Shown: positions 14,175 through 25,672 of the stretch, one piece after another | How the letters are laid out: each line of letters begins with the position of its first letter | Position numbering within the stretch: position 1 is the first letter of the stretch | Source: Fratercula arctica | Lineage: Eukaryota; Chordata; Aves; Charadriiformes; Alcidae | Assembly (NCBI GenBank): GCA_947846985.1 | Contig: CANTUZ010000012.1 | Location: forward strand, 23,150,135 to 23,214,134 | DNA length: 64,000 nucleotides | Direction: 5' to 3' | Notes under the pieces: generated by a model | The model's input: the letters and a program-made list of their open reading frames with translations, nothing else | What the model was told of the DNA's origin: nothing | The model's database searches: none | Program-made: the position numbers and the translations under genes

Positions 14175-14490
14175 AATCCTATTTCAGCCTATTCACATTT
14201 CAGATCTCCATCATACCCTCTGACAGGGAATTCCACAATTTAGTTATGCATTTATAATACAAATATTTCCTTTCGTGGTTTTTAAAACTGCTGCATGATT
14301 ATTTTATTCAGTACACGTCTATCCCTACGTTACAAGAACTACAGCATTTGTCATTTATTAGACCTTTACCACAACCCTAGTTACCTCTTTTCCAAGGAGA
14401 CCGTACATAGCCATTTAATTGGTCCTCAACAAGAAACCCTTCCACGCCTTTATTGTTCTTGTTCTTTTTAGCTCTTCTAGTTCCTTTGGG
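14175..14490 (-). mobile_element. Ancient decayed CR1/L3-type LINE 3' fragment
   Basis: Read on the minus strand, this stretch follows the order of conserved 3' coding-region landmarks of old amniote CR1/L3 LINEs. These are a TGAGGA..ATTAAA block, then TTGGAAAAGAGGTAACTA (near 14382-14399), then GGTCTAATAAAT, then TTTTAAAAACCACGAAAGGAA (14267-14287), and finally TGTGGAATTCCCTGTCAGAGG (14216-14236). The last block encodes the LWNSLPEDV-like motif of CR1 ORF2 C-termini. No reading frame survives, and no young-type 3' tail is visible at the low-coordinate end. Divergence is far beyond that of the other CR1 copies here, so insertion probably predates birds. The call depends on remembered consensus features; boundaries are approximate to about 30 bp. 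Confidence 0.68.
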
Positions 14491-17031
14491 GACTTTTACC
14501 AGTCTTGTCTGTAATGTTCAAGATAACAATGCAACCTAGATTTCATAAGGATTGTACTCGTTTTTTTCTTTTTCTTATTTTTTCCTGGATGTTTTCTAAA
14601 ACTGCATTTTCCTCTAACTAGCGTTGAGGCAACAGTTTATTGAACTAATCACAATAATGCTAAAAATCTCCCTCCTGAATAGTAATTACTAAGTCAAAAT
14701 GCATATTTAAATACAAGCATTCCTTTACATTCACAAAAACTGAATTTCATCTGTCATTCAGCTTCATAAAAATCATGTTCCACCTCTTTAGAACCAGCTT
14801 TACTTTTGAGTATTCAAAAATATTTAATCAATCAGCAGCTCGTATCTCATAACTAATCACCCCTTTCCAAGGTTATTTACGAGCATGCTGAATAGAATCG
14901 ATATCTGAACAGCTAGACTGAAAATCCTCCCTTCAAAATTCATTTTCCTCAATGTCGTTGACACCCTTACAGTGAAGGTACAAAGCTTGATTTGGGGTGT
15001 TTTGACTTGGATTGCAAATTTTTTGCTTTCTAAAAAGTTTATTCCACACGGGATTGTAAAACTTAAAGCTAGTGAAACATAGGAGATGTTTTCAGAACAA
15101 TGCACTTGAGCAGAACCAATTTTAATTTGGACTGTTTATGATATATTACTCATTGTGTGAATTTTCACACAAATCTTGGCAAATATTGAATTTTGGTTTA
15201 TTAGTAGATTTTGTTTATTTTATTTACAGACAAAAAAATAATTCTGTACTGGAGAAACGAACTCAGAAGTGGACAAGTTTCCTAGAAAATGTCATATAAT
15301 CTAATGATAGCAACCACAGTGACATACATGGACAACTCTACAGCTCAAATCACAAATTTTAAATATCCAAAGCATACACTGAGCAGACAAAATAGGCTCT
15401 CTGTCCCTATGTTTGAAAAGGAGTTCAAATGTTTTAAAGTTAACCATACAATATATAACTAATCTTCAAATAAAAGGTATGGGTTGTTGAAAATATTATT
15501 TATGTCCATAACTAACCCGGCCAACTTCAACTATGGCTCAGTTATTTGACTGCTTTAATGGCATGTGTTATCCACTCAGTGGCAGAGAATTTCTTCAAAT
15601 ATAGAATAATATCTATTACACTAGTTTGAGAGAGAGAAATGAAAAAGAGATGTGGGAAAGAGCTGCAGTTCCAAAAATAGTTTTCAAAGTGAAATCCTTC
15701 TGGTCAGTCTCTGTGTACTGTAATAACAGGCAGTCACCTCACGAAGATTAAACTTGACATTATGTGTTCCTTTTCAGAAACAACTGGGGATAACCATATC
15801 CTGTTCCCAAAAATATGAAATTTGCTGATGATGCAGGTAAAAAACAGAAGTGGATGTTTCTAAGCCTGTGCCCACTTAGGAATCCTATTTTGACAGCAAG
15901 TCCTACCCAGAATAAATGTACTTTATTGTTAATAGTAATTAATTCTCTTCTTATACTTCTTACTACATTGTCTCTGCAGTAGTTACGTGGGTTTGCTCAA
16001 TGCCCTAATTTTTACTCACTCACAGCCATTTAAAATAAGCTGTTTGAAACTTGTGAGCTTGCTGAGCTGAGTTCTTTCTCTTTATAACGTGTGTGCTCGC
16101 CTGGCATTTCTATCCAAGCTCCTACAGCTCTGCTTAAGAGTTAAAAACTGTAATAAAATTGAAATATGTTAATCTAAAAATGAAGAATGGGATTTGTCTT
16201 GCTGTATTAAGAAGATTAAGCAACAGCTAGATAGTCCAGGACCATCTAGGGTTTAACTTCTACTTGTCAAAGCTGCTTCCTCATCTCTATAAAGACACTA
16301 GATTATAGCCCTTTTCCAAGGTCAGGCTCTGCAAGTGAAAAACATGAGAGAGATTTATTAGGCAGCAATATACATCTATGCATTTTATCTTTCTGCAGTC
16401 TAAACACCTAGGATATGCTTGAAGCAGAGCTTAAGAGGAATTCAAATGAATTATAAATGATGATGAAGTCCAACTTGATTCAAAACTGATGGGGTTGCAT
16501 CATTTAACATTGTCAGTAATGTTGAGTGAGCTTTTTAAGCAGTACATTTTTTTGTTTGAACATGTGTCATACAACATCTATTAGCAAGATCTCAGTATAT
16601 ATCAGACTAGCTTTCAATTGGAAAATCCTCATAAGCATCTTTTATATCACAATGAGCTTTTAAAATTGTAATCAGTTTACAGGAAGTAGCTGAAGTGCGA
16701 ACAACCATCTCTACGATTCTCATGGCCCGCACAACTGCAGGCATGCTGTGTCTATGTCTGTATGTACGTACGCAAGCACACATATCTCTCCGTGTATCAT
16801 CTCTCCATAGATAATATCGAACAGGAAAAGTAAAAATAAAGAATCTTTTTTCAGATGGTACTTCACAGGCAGGTAATGGACTGACAGCTATAAAAAGAAT
16901 ATTTAAATAGATAAATATAATGACAGTATATAGCCCTGTTAAACAAAGCACTGGCAATATACTAAACCAGGGAGATTCCAAGGCATAGATCACTTTAGAG
17001 CACATCCGCAGAAATAAATAACAGTAACATA

Positions 17032-17050
17032 ACAACATTGTCAATGTTGT
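17032..17050. other. 8-bp inverted repeat
   Basis: ACAACATT (17032-17039) and AATGTTGT (17043-17050) form a short hairpin with a 3-nt loop. Inverted repeats of this size are expected by chance in 64 kb; it is listed for completeness. Confidence 0.6.
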
Positions 17051-17673
17051 CGTTCACACTATTTCTCCTATTGTATCCTGAAGGTCAACGCTATGATGTC
17101 CCTACTGCTTTGTGCCACCCATCACCTTTCATGCGACTGAAGCGTTAAGTAAAACTTTCTGCCTGCAAACAGAAACTACGTCTTAAATGTTAGCACTGAC
17201 CGATCCATTCCTGTCTATTTATTAAAAGAGAACAAATCTTTTTAAGCAAAGAATCTAAACAACTTCACAGATAACGAATACAGCCAGAAAAATCTGTTCG
17301 TCAACCTCTGAGATCTTTTTTGTTACAAAAATAAAGTATTCAAAGTTTTAAAACAAATGTTGTAGGCACACTTCCCACAACGAATAACTTCAGTTCCTCT
17401 TGGTGTCTGTTTTCTTCTTTCCTTGCAAGCACTGAAAGCTAGATTTGGAAAAAAGCACCAAACCCACTCAGCAGATGACATAAAAAAGTCCCCACAAATA
17501 AAATGAATCAAACGTGTAAGATTGTTTTCAGCTGAACCCAGGCAGCCTGTGTTTGTTATGAAAGTGTCACACTTACACAATTAAGAGTTAAGCTGTAATT
17601 TAACGCAAACTCAGTATTCTAAAAAATCAACCTAGACAGCAGATTCTGATACCAAAAGTTGCATTCTCCCTCT

Positions 17674-17790
17674 CGATTCGCCCCTGCTCGGCGCTGGTGG
17701 GCGATGGCACTCCTCCGGCCCTGTGCTCAGGGCCCCCTGCACCCCGGCACGGCAGGAGCAGGTTGCAAGCGTTCTTCGTTCCTACCTAAC
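17674..17790. other. Isolated CpG-rich patch
   Basis: About ten CpG dinucleotides fall within roughly 115 bp, in a neighbourhood where CpG is rare. The patch also holds a GC-rich hairpin, GGCCCTG (17717-17723), loop TGCT, CAGGGCC (17728-17734). It is too short for a classical CpG island. It could be the remnant of a promoter, a first-exon fragment or a GC-rich repeat remnant. No splice-bounded open frame or TATA element ties it to a transcript. Confidence 0.5.
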
Positions 17791-17883
17791 ATTCCAAGTG
17801 CAAGTTTATAACTCTGAGAGTTCCTGGACCCTATTTTACCCAGACCTTGGTTTATTTATACTGTCTGTTCCTCTGGAGGTTCT

Positions 17884-17910
17884 CATAAAAATCCACTGAG
17901 GATTTTTATG
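17884..17910. other. 11-bp perfect hairpin
   Basis: CATAAAAATCC (17884-17894) and its exact complement GGATTTTTATG (17900-17910) flank a 5-nt loop ACTGA. It is an AT-rich cruciform-capable inverted repeat about 95 bp downstream of the CpG-rich patch. No transposon terminal repeat or target duplication accompanies it. Confidence 0.8.
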
Positions 17911-19042
17911 CAATAAAAACAAAGCCAAAAAATACAGCTTCCCCCAATCCTCAATCCTGAAAATTAGTGAAAATCCTGAAAAACACTAACCTTAATGAGC
18001 TATTCAGGCATGTACCTGTGGGCCAATATACAATATTTACAGATCAAGGAACTCAGAGGTCAGGATTTGTACAGATATTCTTCCAGCATACTGATGGAGC
18101 TGAAACAAAAACTCTACTTGTCCATTAAATTTGGTCCTAATAGAAGTGGACCTATTCAAATAGGCTGCAGAAAATTGGAAGAAGCTTGGGAAGATGAGAT
18201 TTCTCTGATAAATGTCACAATATAGTGCTGTACATATTGCAGGACAGAGTTTAAAGTGTTTCCATCTATTTGTTATTTGTTGCTCCTCCTGTGTTGGCTG
18301 CAGTTCTGCCTGTCATCCTTTGCTTGAGACGTGTTTGCCCCAGCTCAGAATATCTCTATAATACGTCATTTCGGATCATGTACTCATACCATAAAGATCC
18401 TTGGAACCAAATTCCCACAAAAAATGTCATCCAAACCCTTGTGTATTGTTTAGGTTGACGCAGGCTATATAAATGGTAATAGCCGCAAATGCTCGCATAC
18501 AGTATTTCTGCCGAATATGCTATCGCTCCCTCTCTGAAACCATCACCGCTCCTTATCTCAAGCTGAAGGTTAAACAAGAACTCTAAAAATCTTTAAATTG
18601 CATTAACCAATATAATGAAAGCTTGATGGTTTCATAAACATCAGCACATCTGCAAAATAAGACTTGAAATCTCTAAACAAAGCCAGGTACACACCTTTTT
18701 CTATGTAGGGATCGCAAATGCTATTAGTTTGAACTTCAGGTTTAGTGCTGCAAAAATGAATAAAGTATTGATCACCCTGACAAAAATCAAGGAAACATTA
18801 CAGATTCAGCTAGACCTGAAAAGGAATATTGTTGAAATTAACTGCATCTACCAACCCAACCTAAAACATTTTATAGAATTTAGCCCTTAAAAATAGATTT
18901 TGGAACAAAACAGTAATATTAAGAACAGGCAACACTGAAAGCTCTTAACTTTTCCTGTTTATACTGGATAGAAAAATCTCATTAATTTCTATATTTATAT
19001 AAATTCAGTTGCAAACAGTTCTAGTCCATTCATATATGCACT

Positions 19043-19056
19043 AAAAAAAAAAAAAA
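19043..19056. repeat. A14 homopolymer
   Basis: A simple run of 14 A residues after CACTA. No gene-like sequence or polyadenylation signal precedes it. Confidence 0.8.
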
Positions 19057-20485
19057 TTGAAAGGAAAGCTATGCAGAGAAGCTTTCACTGAAGTCCCCTC
19101 GTGTTTACATCTCAATCGAATGAGAACAACTCTAAAGACAACAGAATCATTGACAGATTATGACCCACCATGCTGGAAAATTGATTTACCCACAGTGACT
19201 CAGAGAAAAAGCTTCATCTACTGAAGAACTGCTACCTGGAGCAGTTATATATTTTAGTGATTCCAGCATATACAGACTGAAAGGCCAGTATTTCGTTTCC
19301 GTAATTCATACAACTAGAATGTATTTTTATAGGCCCCACATGCACAGACTATTGAGACAAGTACATAAACAGAAGTCTAAGGAACACAGAGACAAAAAGC
19401 AAAGAGATTCTCAAAAGCGAACAGTCAGCCACAGCCCTTCCTCAAATTCTGGAAAACCATCAGCCTGTGGTTGTGCAAGGCTATCTGCCAACGCAGAGTG
19501 CTTATCTCCTGCTGCGGAGCAGCAAACCTTTTCCTGGTTTGTGGTCATCACCTGGTTTTGCCCGGTAATGGTTTACTGGTTGATGCTGATTCAGCTGGCA
19601 CACTTGATGATGGAATTTGTTATGAAAGATATTGTGAGTTTTTAAGCACCATTGTGTATGTAGCACCTGAAACCACCTCATTTATAAACACTTTTTGGTG
19701 TTTGCTGTAATCTGTGTCACATAGCAAGAAGTCCTGCATTAGAAAAAAGCAAAACCTATTGACAGATTGACTGATATAGATCGAAAATCACATCAACTTC
19801 TGCAGATTTTCTGCCAAGTCCTCCTGGGCAAACCAGGATAACTCTACTGATTCACAGAATTATCCTAATTTGTATTTGTATCAGTTGAGAGGCTGATCAC
19901 ATCTACTCACATTTTACTTCACAGTCAAATATGATTAAGTAGTTCATAACAATTATGGCAATCGATATTTCTATTATATATATACTTCATATAAAATATA
20001 CGCTCCCCAGTATCAATGGCATTTGTGTTCCTATGCCACCAGAGTTACAGATTTTTTTGAAGCAAGCATCTTGATGAACTAAGATCTAGCATTTGGTATT
20101 GTCAGTAGCTAAAGGAAATTTCTAATAGACTGGAATACTCAACTAAAACATCACAAGAAAGAAACTATAGTTCTGTTTGTACCTGCACTAAGTTTTTAAC
20201 ACTAGCTGATATACACACACACAGAAATATCTCCTCCTTCCTCTTCATCCTTCCATCCAAGAACAGCAGTAATTCCAAAATCCTGGGCAAATCATGGTGG
20301 AGACTCCTATAAACTCAACATTTTTGGCTTTTTTTCCAAGTAATCACTCTGATTCCAGGCCCTCAGATATAGCTTGTACTGTTCACAAACTGTCTTTCTG
20401 CTGGTGCCTGTGTACAGCAAGGAGACAATCTCCTTTTACTCATAGGCTCTGATGACAAATATGAAAACATTGCAACTGCAAAATG

Positions 20486-20487
<2 letters not shown>

Positions 20488-20519
<32 letters not shown>
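20488..20519. repeat. Poly(T) run of 32
   Basis: An uninterrupted run of 32 T residues, the longest homopolymer in the window. On the minus strand it reads as a poly(A) preceded by sequence ending TGACTGGGGGGAACT. That sequence has no AATAAA-type signal in the preceding 30 bp and no recognisable coding content, so a processed pseudogene tail is possible but unsupported. Assembled length may be unreliable. Confidence 0.85.
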
Positions 20520-20521
<2 letters not shown>

Positions 20522-20973
20522 TTCCCCCCAGTCAAATGCTACATCACTGAAGATGTGCTTTGCATGTAGCCTTGTAATATTCAATCAGCCCCTCAAACAC
20601 ATACCATAACGCTGCTGAGGTTAACTAAAGTTGCTAGGCCTGCAGCAAGAGCATTGCTTTACATCTTAAAATTTGACAAACAGCACACAGGATCTTAACG
20701 TGCTTCTTATAGGATATAAAGACAGCGCATACAGAGTTGGCTGAAACATTTAACAAGACAAATGACATCAAAACAGATTTTGCTGCTATGCTGCAAAATG
20801 AAAATACACAGGTATTTTTCATTGACTGCACAACTCTTTCACTACAGGGTGTAACTTTAATCCCCCATAAAATGTTTTAACTTTTGCTGTCCCTTAGGGT
20901 TTTTTTCTGACAATCAGTTCCCTAAAGTTCTTCCACCTTTCTTGTTCAGCAGATATTGTGCATGAAACTAAGC

Positions 20974-20986
20974 TTTTTTTTTTTTT
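20974..20986. repeat. T13 homopolymer within pyrimidine-rich stretch
   Basis: T13 is followed by CTTGTGTTTC and a further T run. The stretch is pyrimidine-rich simple sequence without other context. Confidence 0.75.
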
Positions 20987-22320
20987 CTTGTGTTTCTTTT
21001 TTAGTTATGTGATAATCACCTTCCTTGCTGGTCAGTTTTTGGAAGGCTTCTATCCAAGCTTTGTGCGCCACATGCCTCATCACTAATTATGGCCTGTCAG
21101 AACTGTGGAGTTCAGGGATTTTTCCACACTTATCTTTATTTTTTGCCTTTGACAAAGCTAAGGATATCTGACAAAGTATTACAGGCCACGTATGTGACAT
21201 ATCGCTGTTCTGCTCCAGCATCTTCCAGTTGAACCACGGCAGAATAAAGCCTTGTCAGTCATTTAGAGTAATTCCGTTTTCTCTCTCTTAATGAACTTAA
21301 TCTGCTATCTGTGCTGGGAATCGCATCTGGACAGTACCATTTAACTCCTTACTAGTTGCTTGCTGGTGCAGAATAACAATCTGCACAGCATGTACCTCAG
21401 GAAATCTGACATTAGAAATGTATTATTTTTGTGCAAAAACATAATTGGTAAGACGCCAGCACATCCTAGCTGGCTTGAGCGTGTCAGCTTGTTACAATAC
21501 TCTGACTGATGACCAGAAAGTCATTAGCACACAGTGTTAATGATAGGGTGGTATTTGAATTGTCCTTACCCACAAATCACGATGGCACAGATTACCCAAA
21601 TTTTGAAGTCACAACTCACAACAGATTGTGCTTGTTTGTGGAGCAAACTAAACAGTGGATCGGAGCAAGATTCTTTAACTCCCTCCGCCTGCATCACAGA
21701 GCACTGAAGTCAGCGGTGGTGCAGCAAACATGAGCGAGCTCTTACCAGCACTGTCAGACCATCACTGGATATGGACAAATGGAAGTCTAAAATGCATAAA
21801 GTCAAAGGTAATCCTTTCAGGCTTAAAAAGTTATTTCCTACCGGACTTGTATGGAGAAACTGATGTGTTATGGTAACTCTTGAAATTAAACTATTAGGAG
21901 AAGAAAAATAAACATGAAAACTTAGGTACACCATTCAAAGTTTAAGTAAAGGCCTCGGTATATGCAGTAAAACATCTATATTGCCAAAAAAAAGTCATCA
22001 TGCAGCCTTCCATTTAAAAAAAATACAATACACAGTAACACATGGGGTTTTTTTGTAGTTCCATACTAACGTGTCAATATTTCTGATTTCATTCATGCCA
22101 TAGTAGAATACATAAAAGTAACATGATAAGCTTTAAAACTAGTTACTTAAGATTCCAAATCTATTTTGCACTTTTGAGCCAAATAACTGTGGAAGAAGAG
22201 TGTGCTTGCTGGGTGAATTTTGATGACTTCTTCCAATTTTAATACAATTGCACTACAGTTACCATATTTGCAAAACAAAGAACAGAAACCAGAAAAACAT
22301 AAAAAGAAATGGATGATGAC

Positions 22321-22442
22321 ATTTGCATTTGCACGGTACATTCAATGTAAGTTTGATTTTTTTTCTGCTCAGCATCACAAATGTGTTTTGAAACCTCAAT
22401 GCAGTAAGCATTATGCATGCATTTGAGAAGTTTCATTTGCAT
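22321..22442. promoter_or_regulatory. Cluster of octamer-like motifs (speculative)
   Basis: ATTTGCAT occurs at 22321-22328 and again at 22435-22442, with ATGCATGCAT between them at 22413-22422. ATTTGCAT matches the canonical POU/octamer motif. Isolated copies also occur elsewhere in the window (for example 8683-8690), as expected in AT-rich DNA, so the cluster may be chance. No enhancer activity can be inferred from motifs alone. Confidence 0.2.
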
Positions 22443-24573
22443 TTAATTTGCCTTAAATGGATGAATAGGATATTAATTTTGGAGGCTTATAATCATTTCT
22501 TATGAAATAATGTTATGATCTATACATGAGAAATCTCCATATTTTTATAATATTTTTCACTCAATGCTATCTTTTTTATTATATGTTTTAAAGTGGAAAT
22601 TCTTAGCATGAAGGAATTTCGTATTTTTAAAAAAATATGCTCTATTGTTCTGAATTTCCCTTGAAACTGTTTTTAATGTAGAAGATTATAGCAATTTTTT
22701 CATTAGCAGACGTTAATACCTCTTACTACTATTGCATGCTAGATTTTCTTTTGTGCTGGGATCTTCAAAGTTCTCCAGCTGTCTGAAGCTCATCAAGTAT
22801 TGAGAAAGTTTCACCTGGAGCTTAGTGATTAGAAGTATAACCCTAAGAAACTTTAGTACCCTATGACATCCTTCACTATGGCACAGATATCGGGTCCTGA
22901 AGAGAAGAAACTCCTTTCACTGATTTGATCATTGACTCAATAATGTGTCCTTAGCCAGAGGACTTGACCTCTAGTTCATCTGCATAGAAAAATATAACAA
23001 AGGATGATAATGGAAGAAATTAATTTTACTTGAATTTAAGTAAGCTGGAAGAGAAACGGATATGCAGAAATGGAAGGTTATTCCAAGAATTAATGCAGCT
23101 ATAAAGCTTGTTGTGAGAAAAGACTAAGACCTTATTCCTCTACAGAGGAAAATTCTGCTCAAACTCACAGGTTCTGTATGAACAGACCATCACCTCTGGC
23201 CAAAGCTTCAAGATTCAAGATTACAGAAACAACTGGGCAGACCCTGAGAGCAACCATAGTGACCAAAGAGATCCTAATTTTCATCACTAAACTTATATTT
23301 TTATTTGTTTGTTTGTTTTTAAACTTAGCTTTTCTACCACAATGGAAACGGTACAACAGAGGAAACAGGAGCAACAGGGAGAAACTTCAGTTAGATGAAA
23401 AATATTTTTATTGCAACCAAGCTGTAAAGCTTTAAATTGTCCAGGTATCATGGAGATGAATAATAGGAAAATAAAACAAGTACTTAACTAGATTACATTT
23501 AGCAGAACTATAGGAAAATTAAAGCTAAAGGGGTTCCAGAGGCAGAAGAGAAAATGAAGAAGAGAGACAATACCGTGTAGCACATGTCAGCAATACACAA
23601 ACAAGCAGAGAAGAATACAGTCAAAATGGCAGTGGAAGAAAAAGTACCCTACTACAGTCAGAGACTAAAGTGAGGGCAAAAGTATGGTTGAAAAGATCCT
23701 TGCTCACGTCTCACAAGTGTTCCCACCCAGCAAGGGGAGGGGAAATCCTCAAATGCAAATCCCGCGGAACCTTTTGTTCCAAACACAGTCATTGCAGTAC
23801 ATAAATAACACACAAACTAAGATCTTCCATCCAGTTTAAATGGGGGGTAAAGTATCTCCCTCTGTTTCTGCAAGTCCACTGAAGACCTTTAATAAAGCAT
23901 GTACTTAATGGATTGCCATGGGATGTAGTTCTCTTAGAGATTGTATTGGGACGTCCACCCACATATATGGTAATGAATTAATTAGGGACTTTCTTCTCGG
24001 AGATTGAAGAATTTAATTATATAAGTTAAAGCTGCAAATGTTCCTGAAGAATCAAACAGTTTTGTGGATGCTCTGTTATCGTGCCAACTGCAGCACTGCT
24101 AGTTCCTAATGACAGAAAAAGAAACAGAGCTGGTGTTCATGCTAGTTACTTCTTAAAATATTGGCCACTGGGAGTCATGTTCAGTTAAGAGATTTGTGGT
24201 TTCGCAAATTTCAACAATTAAGAGAGAAAAATTAGTTCATGGCATTAGGCTTCAAAGGAGGCTGACTAACAGCTGGCTGAATTCAATGGATCACTTAATT
24301 CAGTTTTTAGGGTCAGAAATAGATAAAAGTTCAGAGTACTCAGAAAACGCTTAAACATAGTAGGCACTACTTTTGATATCATATTCATCAGTATGGGTGA
24401 TCTGGCTAAGGATTCATTAAAAGGAAATTCTGAATTGCTGGCCATCTGTTCACAATGAGTAAGGAAGACACACAGAAGTAATTTCTGATGGGTCTACGAT
24501 GCAATTTATAACCATACAGTATCATTTGACTTAAACCTCTTTACACAACAAGAATTGATGCCAACCATTTTGA

Positions 24574-24595
24574 TTTTTTTTTTTTTTTTTTTTTT
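24574..24595. repeat. Poly(T) run of 22
   Basis: An uninterrupted T22 followed by AAACAAG. It lies about 300 bp upstream of the plus-strand CR1 at 24901 but is not adjacent to it and is not part of it. Confidence 0.85.
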
Positions 24596-24900
24596 AAACA
24601 AGTGAGAATTCATTACTTCTTAAATACCACTTGAAGGATGTCGGAAGGAAATCCTACCTAATTTTAAGAGGCTGCCTTTAAGAGTGGGAATGACTGCATT
24701 CATAAAGTTGTTCTGATCCTACACCTGACTTAAGTGATGCTCCTTTGTAAGTTCAGAGATGTACCCACGCTGCCATACGCCCATTCAGTTATAAGACTGC
24801 TGGTTTACGTAACTTCCGAATTTCAAGGACTAGAGAATATTGGCAGTTTTTATTCCTTAGTGTATTTTTTCTTTCCTGGTTAAAATTCAATTCCTATGAC

Positions 24901-25672
24901 CCGGCCAAGTGCCGGGTCCTGCATTTCGGTCACAATAACCCCAAGCAATGCTACAGGCTTGGGGAAGAGTGGCTAGAAAGCTGCCCAGCAGAAAAGGACC
25001 TGGGGGTGCTGGTGGACAACCAGCTTAACATGAGCCAGCAGTGTGCCCAGGTGGCCAAGAAGGCCAACAGCATTCTGGCTTGTATCAGGAATAGTGTGGC
25101 CAGCAGGAGTAGGGAAGTGACCGTGCCTCTGTACTCAGCACTGGTGAGGCCTCACCTCGAGTACTGTGTTTGGTTCTGGGCCCCTCTGTATAAGAGGGAC
25201 GTTGAAGTGCTGGAGCGTGTCCAGAGGAGAGCTACCAAGCTGGTGAGGGTTCTGGAGACCAAGCCATATGAGGAGAGGCTGAGGGAACTGGGCATGTTTA
25301 GTTTGGAGAAGAGGAGGCTGAGGGGAGACCTCATTGCCCTCTACAGCTGCCTGAAAGGAGGTTGTAGAGAGGTGGGTGTTGGCCTCTTCTCCCAGGTGAA
25401 TAATGACAGGACCAGAGGAAATGGTCTGAAGTTGCGGCACGGGAGGTTTAGATTAGATATTAGGAAGAATTACTTTACTGAAAGAGTGGTCAGGCACTGG
25501 AACAGCCTGCCCAGGGAGGTGGTTGAGTCACCATCCCTAGAGGTATTTAAGAAACGTGTAGATTTGGCACTTCAGGGCATGCTCTAGTGACAGAGATTGT
25601 AGGGGGTTTTTTTGTGTGTGTATGGTTGGACTCGATCTCAAAGGTCCTTCCCAACCATGAGGATTCTATGAG
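24901..25672 (+). mobile_element. CR1 LINE, 5'-truncated 3' fragment
   Basis: A roughly 770-bp CR1 copy whose sequence starts inside ORF2 just after the reverse-transcriptase core and runs to the typical 3' end. The end carries GGTTGGACTCGATCTCAAAGG (25624-25644), then CCTTCCCAACC, then GATTCTATGAG (25662-25672), the remnant of the short 3' terminal octamer repeat of CR1. 5' truncation is the normal outcome of target-primed reverse transcription. No convincing target-site duplication is visible, which is usual for CR1. It shares the [14 protein letters not shown] coding block with the minus-strand CR1 at 38392-39832, so the two belong to related subfamilies. A G/T-rich stretch (GGGGGTTTTTTTGTGTGTG) interrupts the 3' untranslated part. 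Confidence 0.96.
24904..25587 (+). pseudogene. CR1 ORF2 C-terminal remnant (no RT core)
   Basis: The frame is open from the truncation point at about 24904 to a TAG at 25585-25587, about 227 sense codons, with no internal stop. It begins [12 protein letters not shown], the segment that follows the FADD box in CR1 ORF2. It continues through [15 protein letters not shown], the [19 protein letters not shown] block and [18 protein letters not shown] near the C-terminus. The apurinic endonuclease domain and all RT catalytic motifs are missing because of truncation, so no functional enzyme can be made. There is no start codon or promoter of its own; an internal GTG is not meaningful. The intact frame suggests a fairly young insertion rather than selection. 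Confidence 0.92.

Larger units (their letters stand above)
14491..24900. other. Unique AT-rich DNA, no gene recognised
   Basis: No exon or transposon could be supported. The longest open frame (16607-17044, minus, 145 codons) has hydrophobic stretches but no recognisable domain, and its length is within what chance gives in 64 kb of AT-rich DNA. A CpG-rich patch, two hairpins, a poly(T) of 32 and octamer-like motifs are described as separate entries. Confidence 0.6.

Noticed and set aside
16607..17044. 145-codon minus-strand open frame with hydrophobic segments
   Set aside because: It has no recognisable domain and no splice or promoter context. In 64 kb of AT-rich DNA roughly one open frame of this length is expected by chance.
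23880..24040. Possible ancient CR1 trace (TTGCCATGGGATGTAGT)
   Set aside because: Only one short block resembles the family (TTGCCACAGGATGTTGT-like). The flanking order of landmarks is missing, so the match is too weak without an alignment.
25135..25440. Antisense open frames within the plus-strand CR1
   Set aside because: They are shadows of the CR1 ORF2 coding sequence on the other strand.
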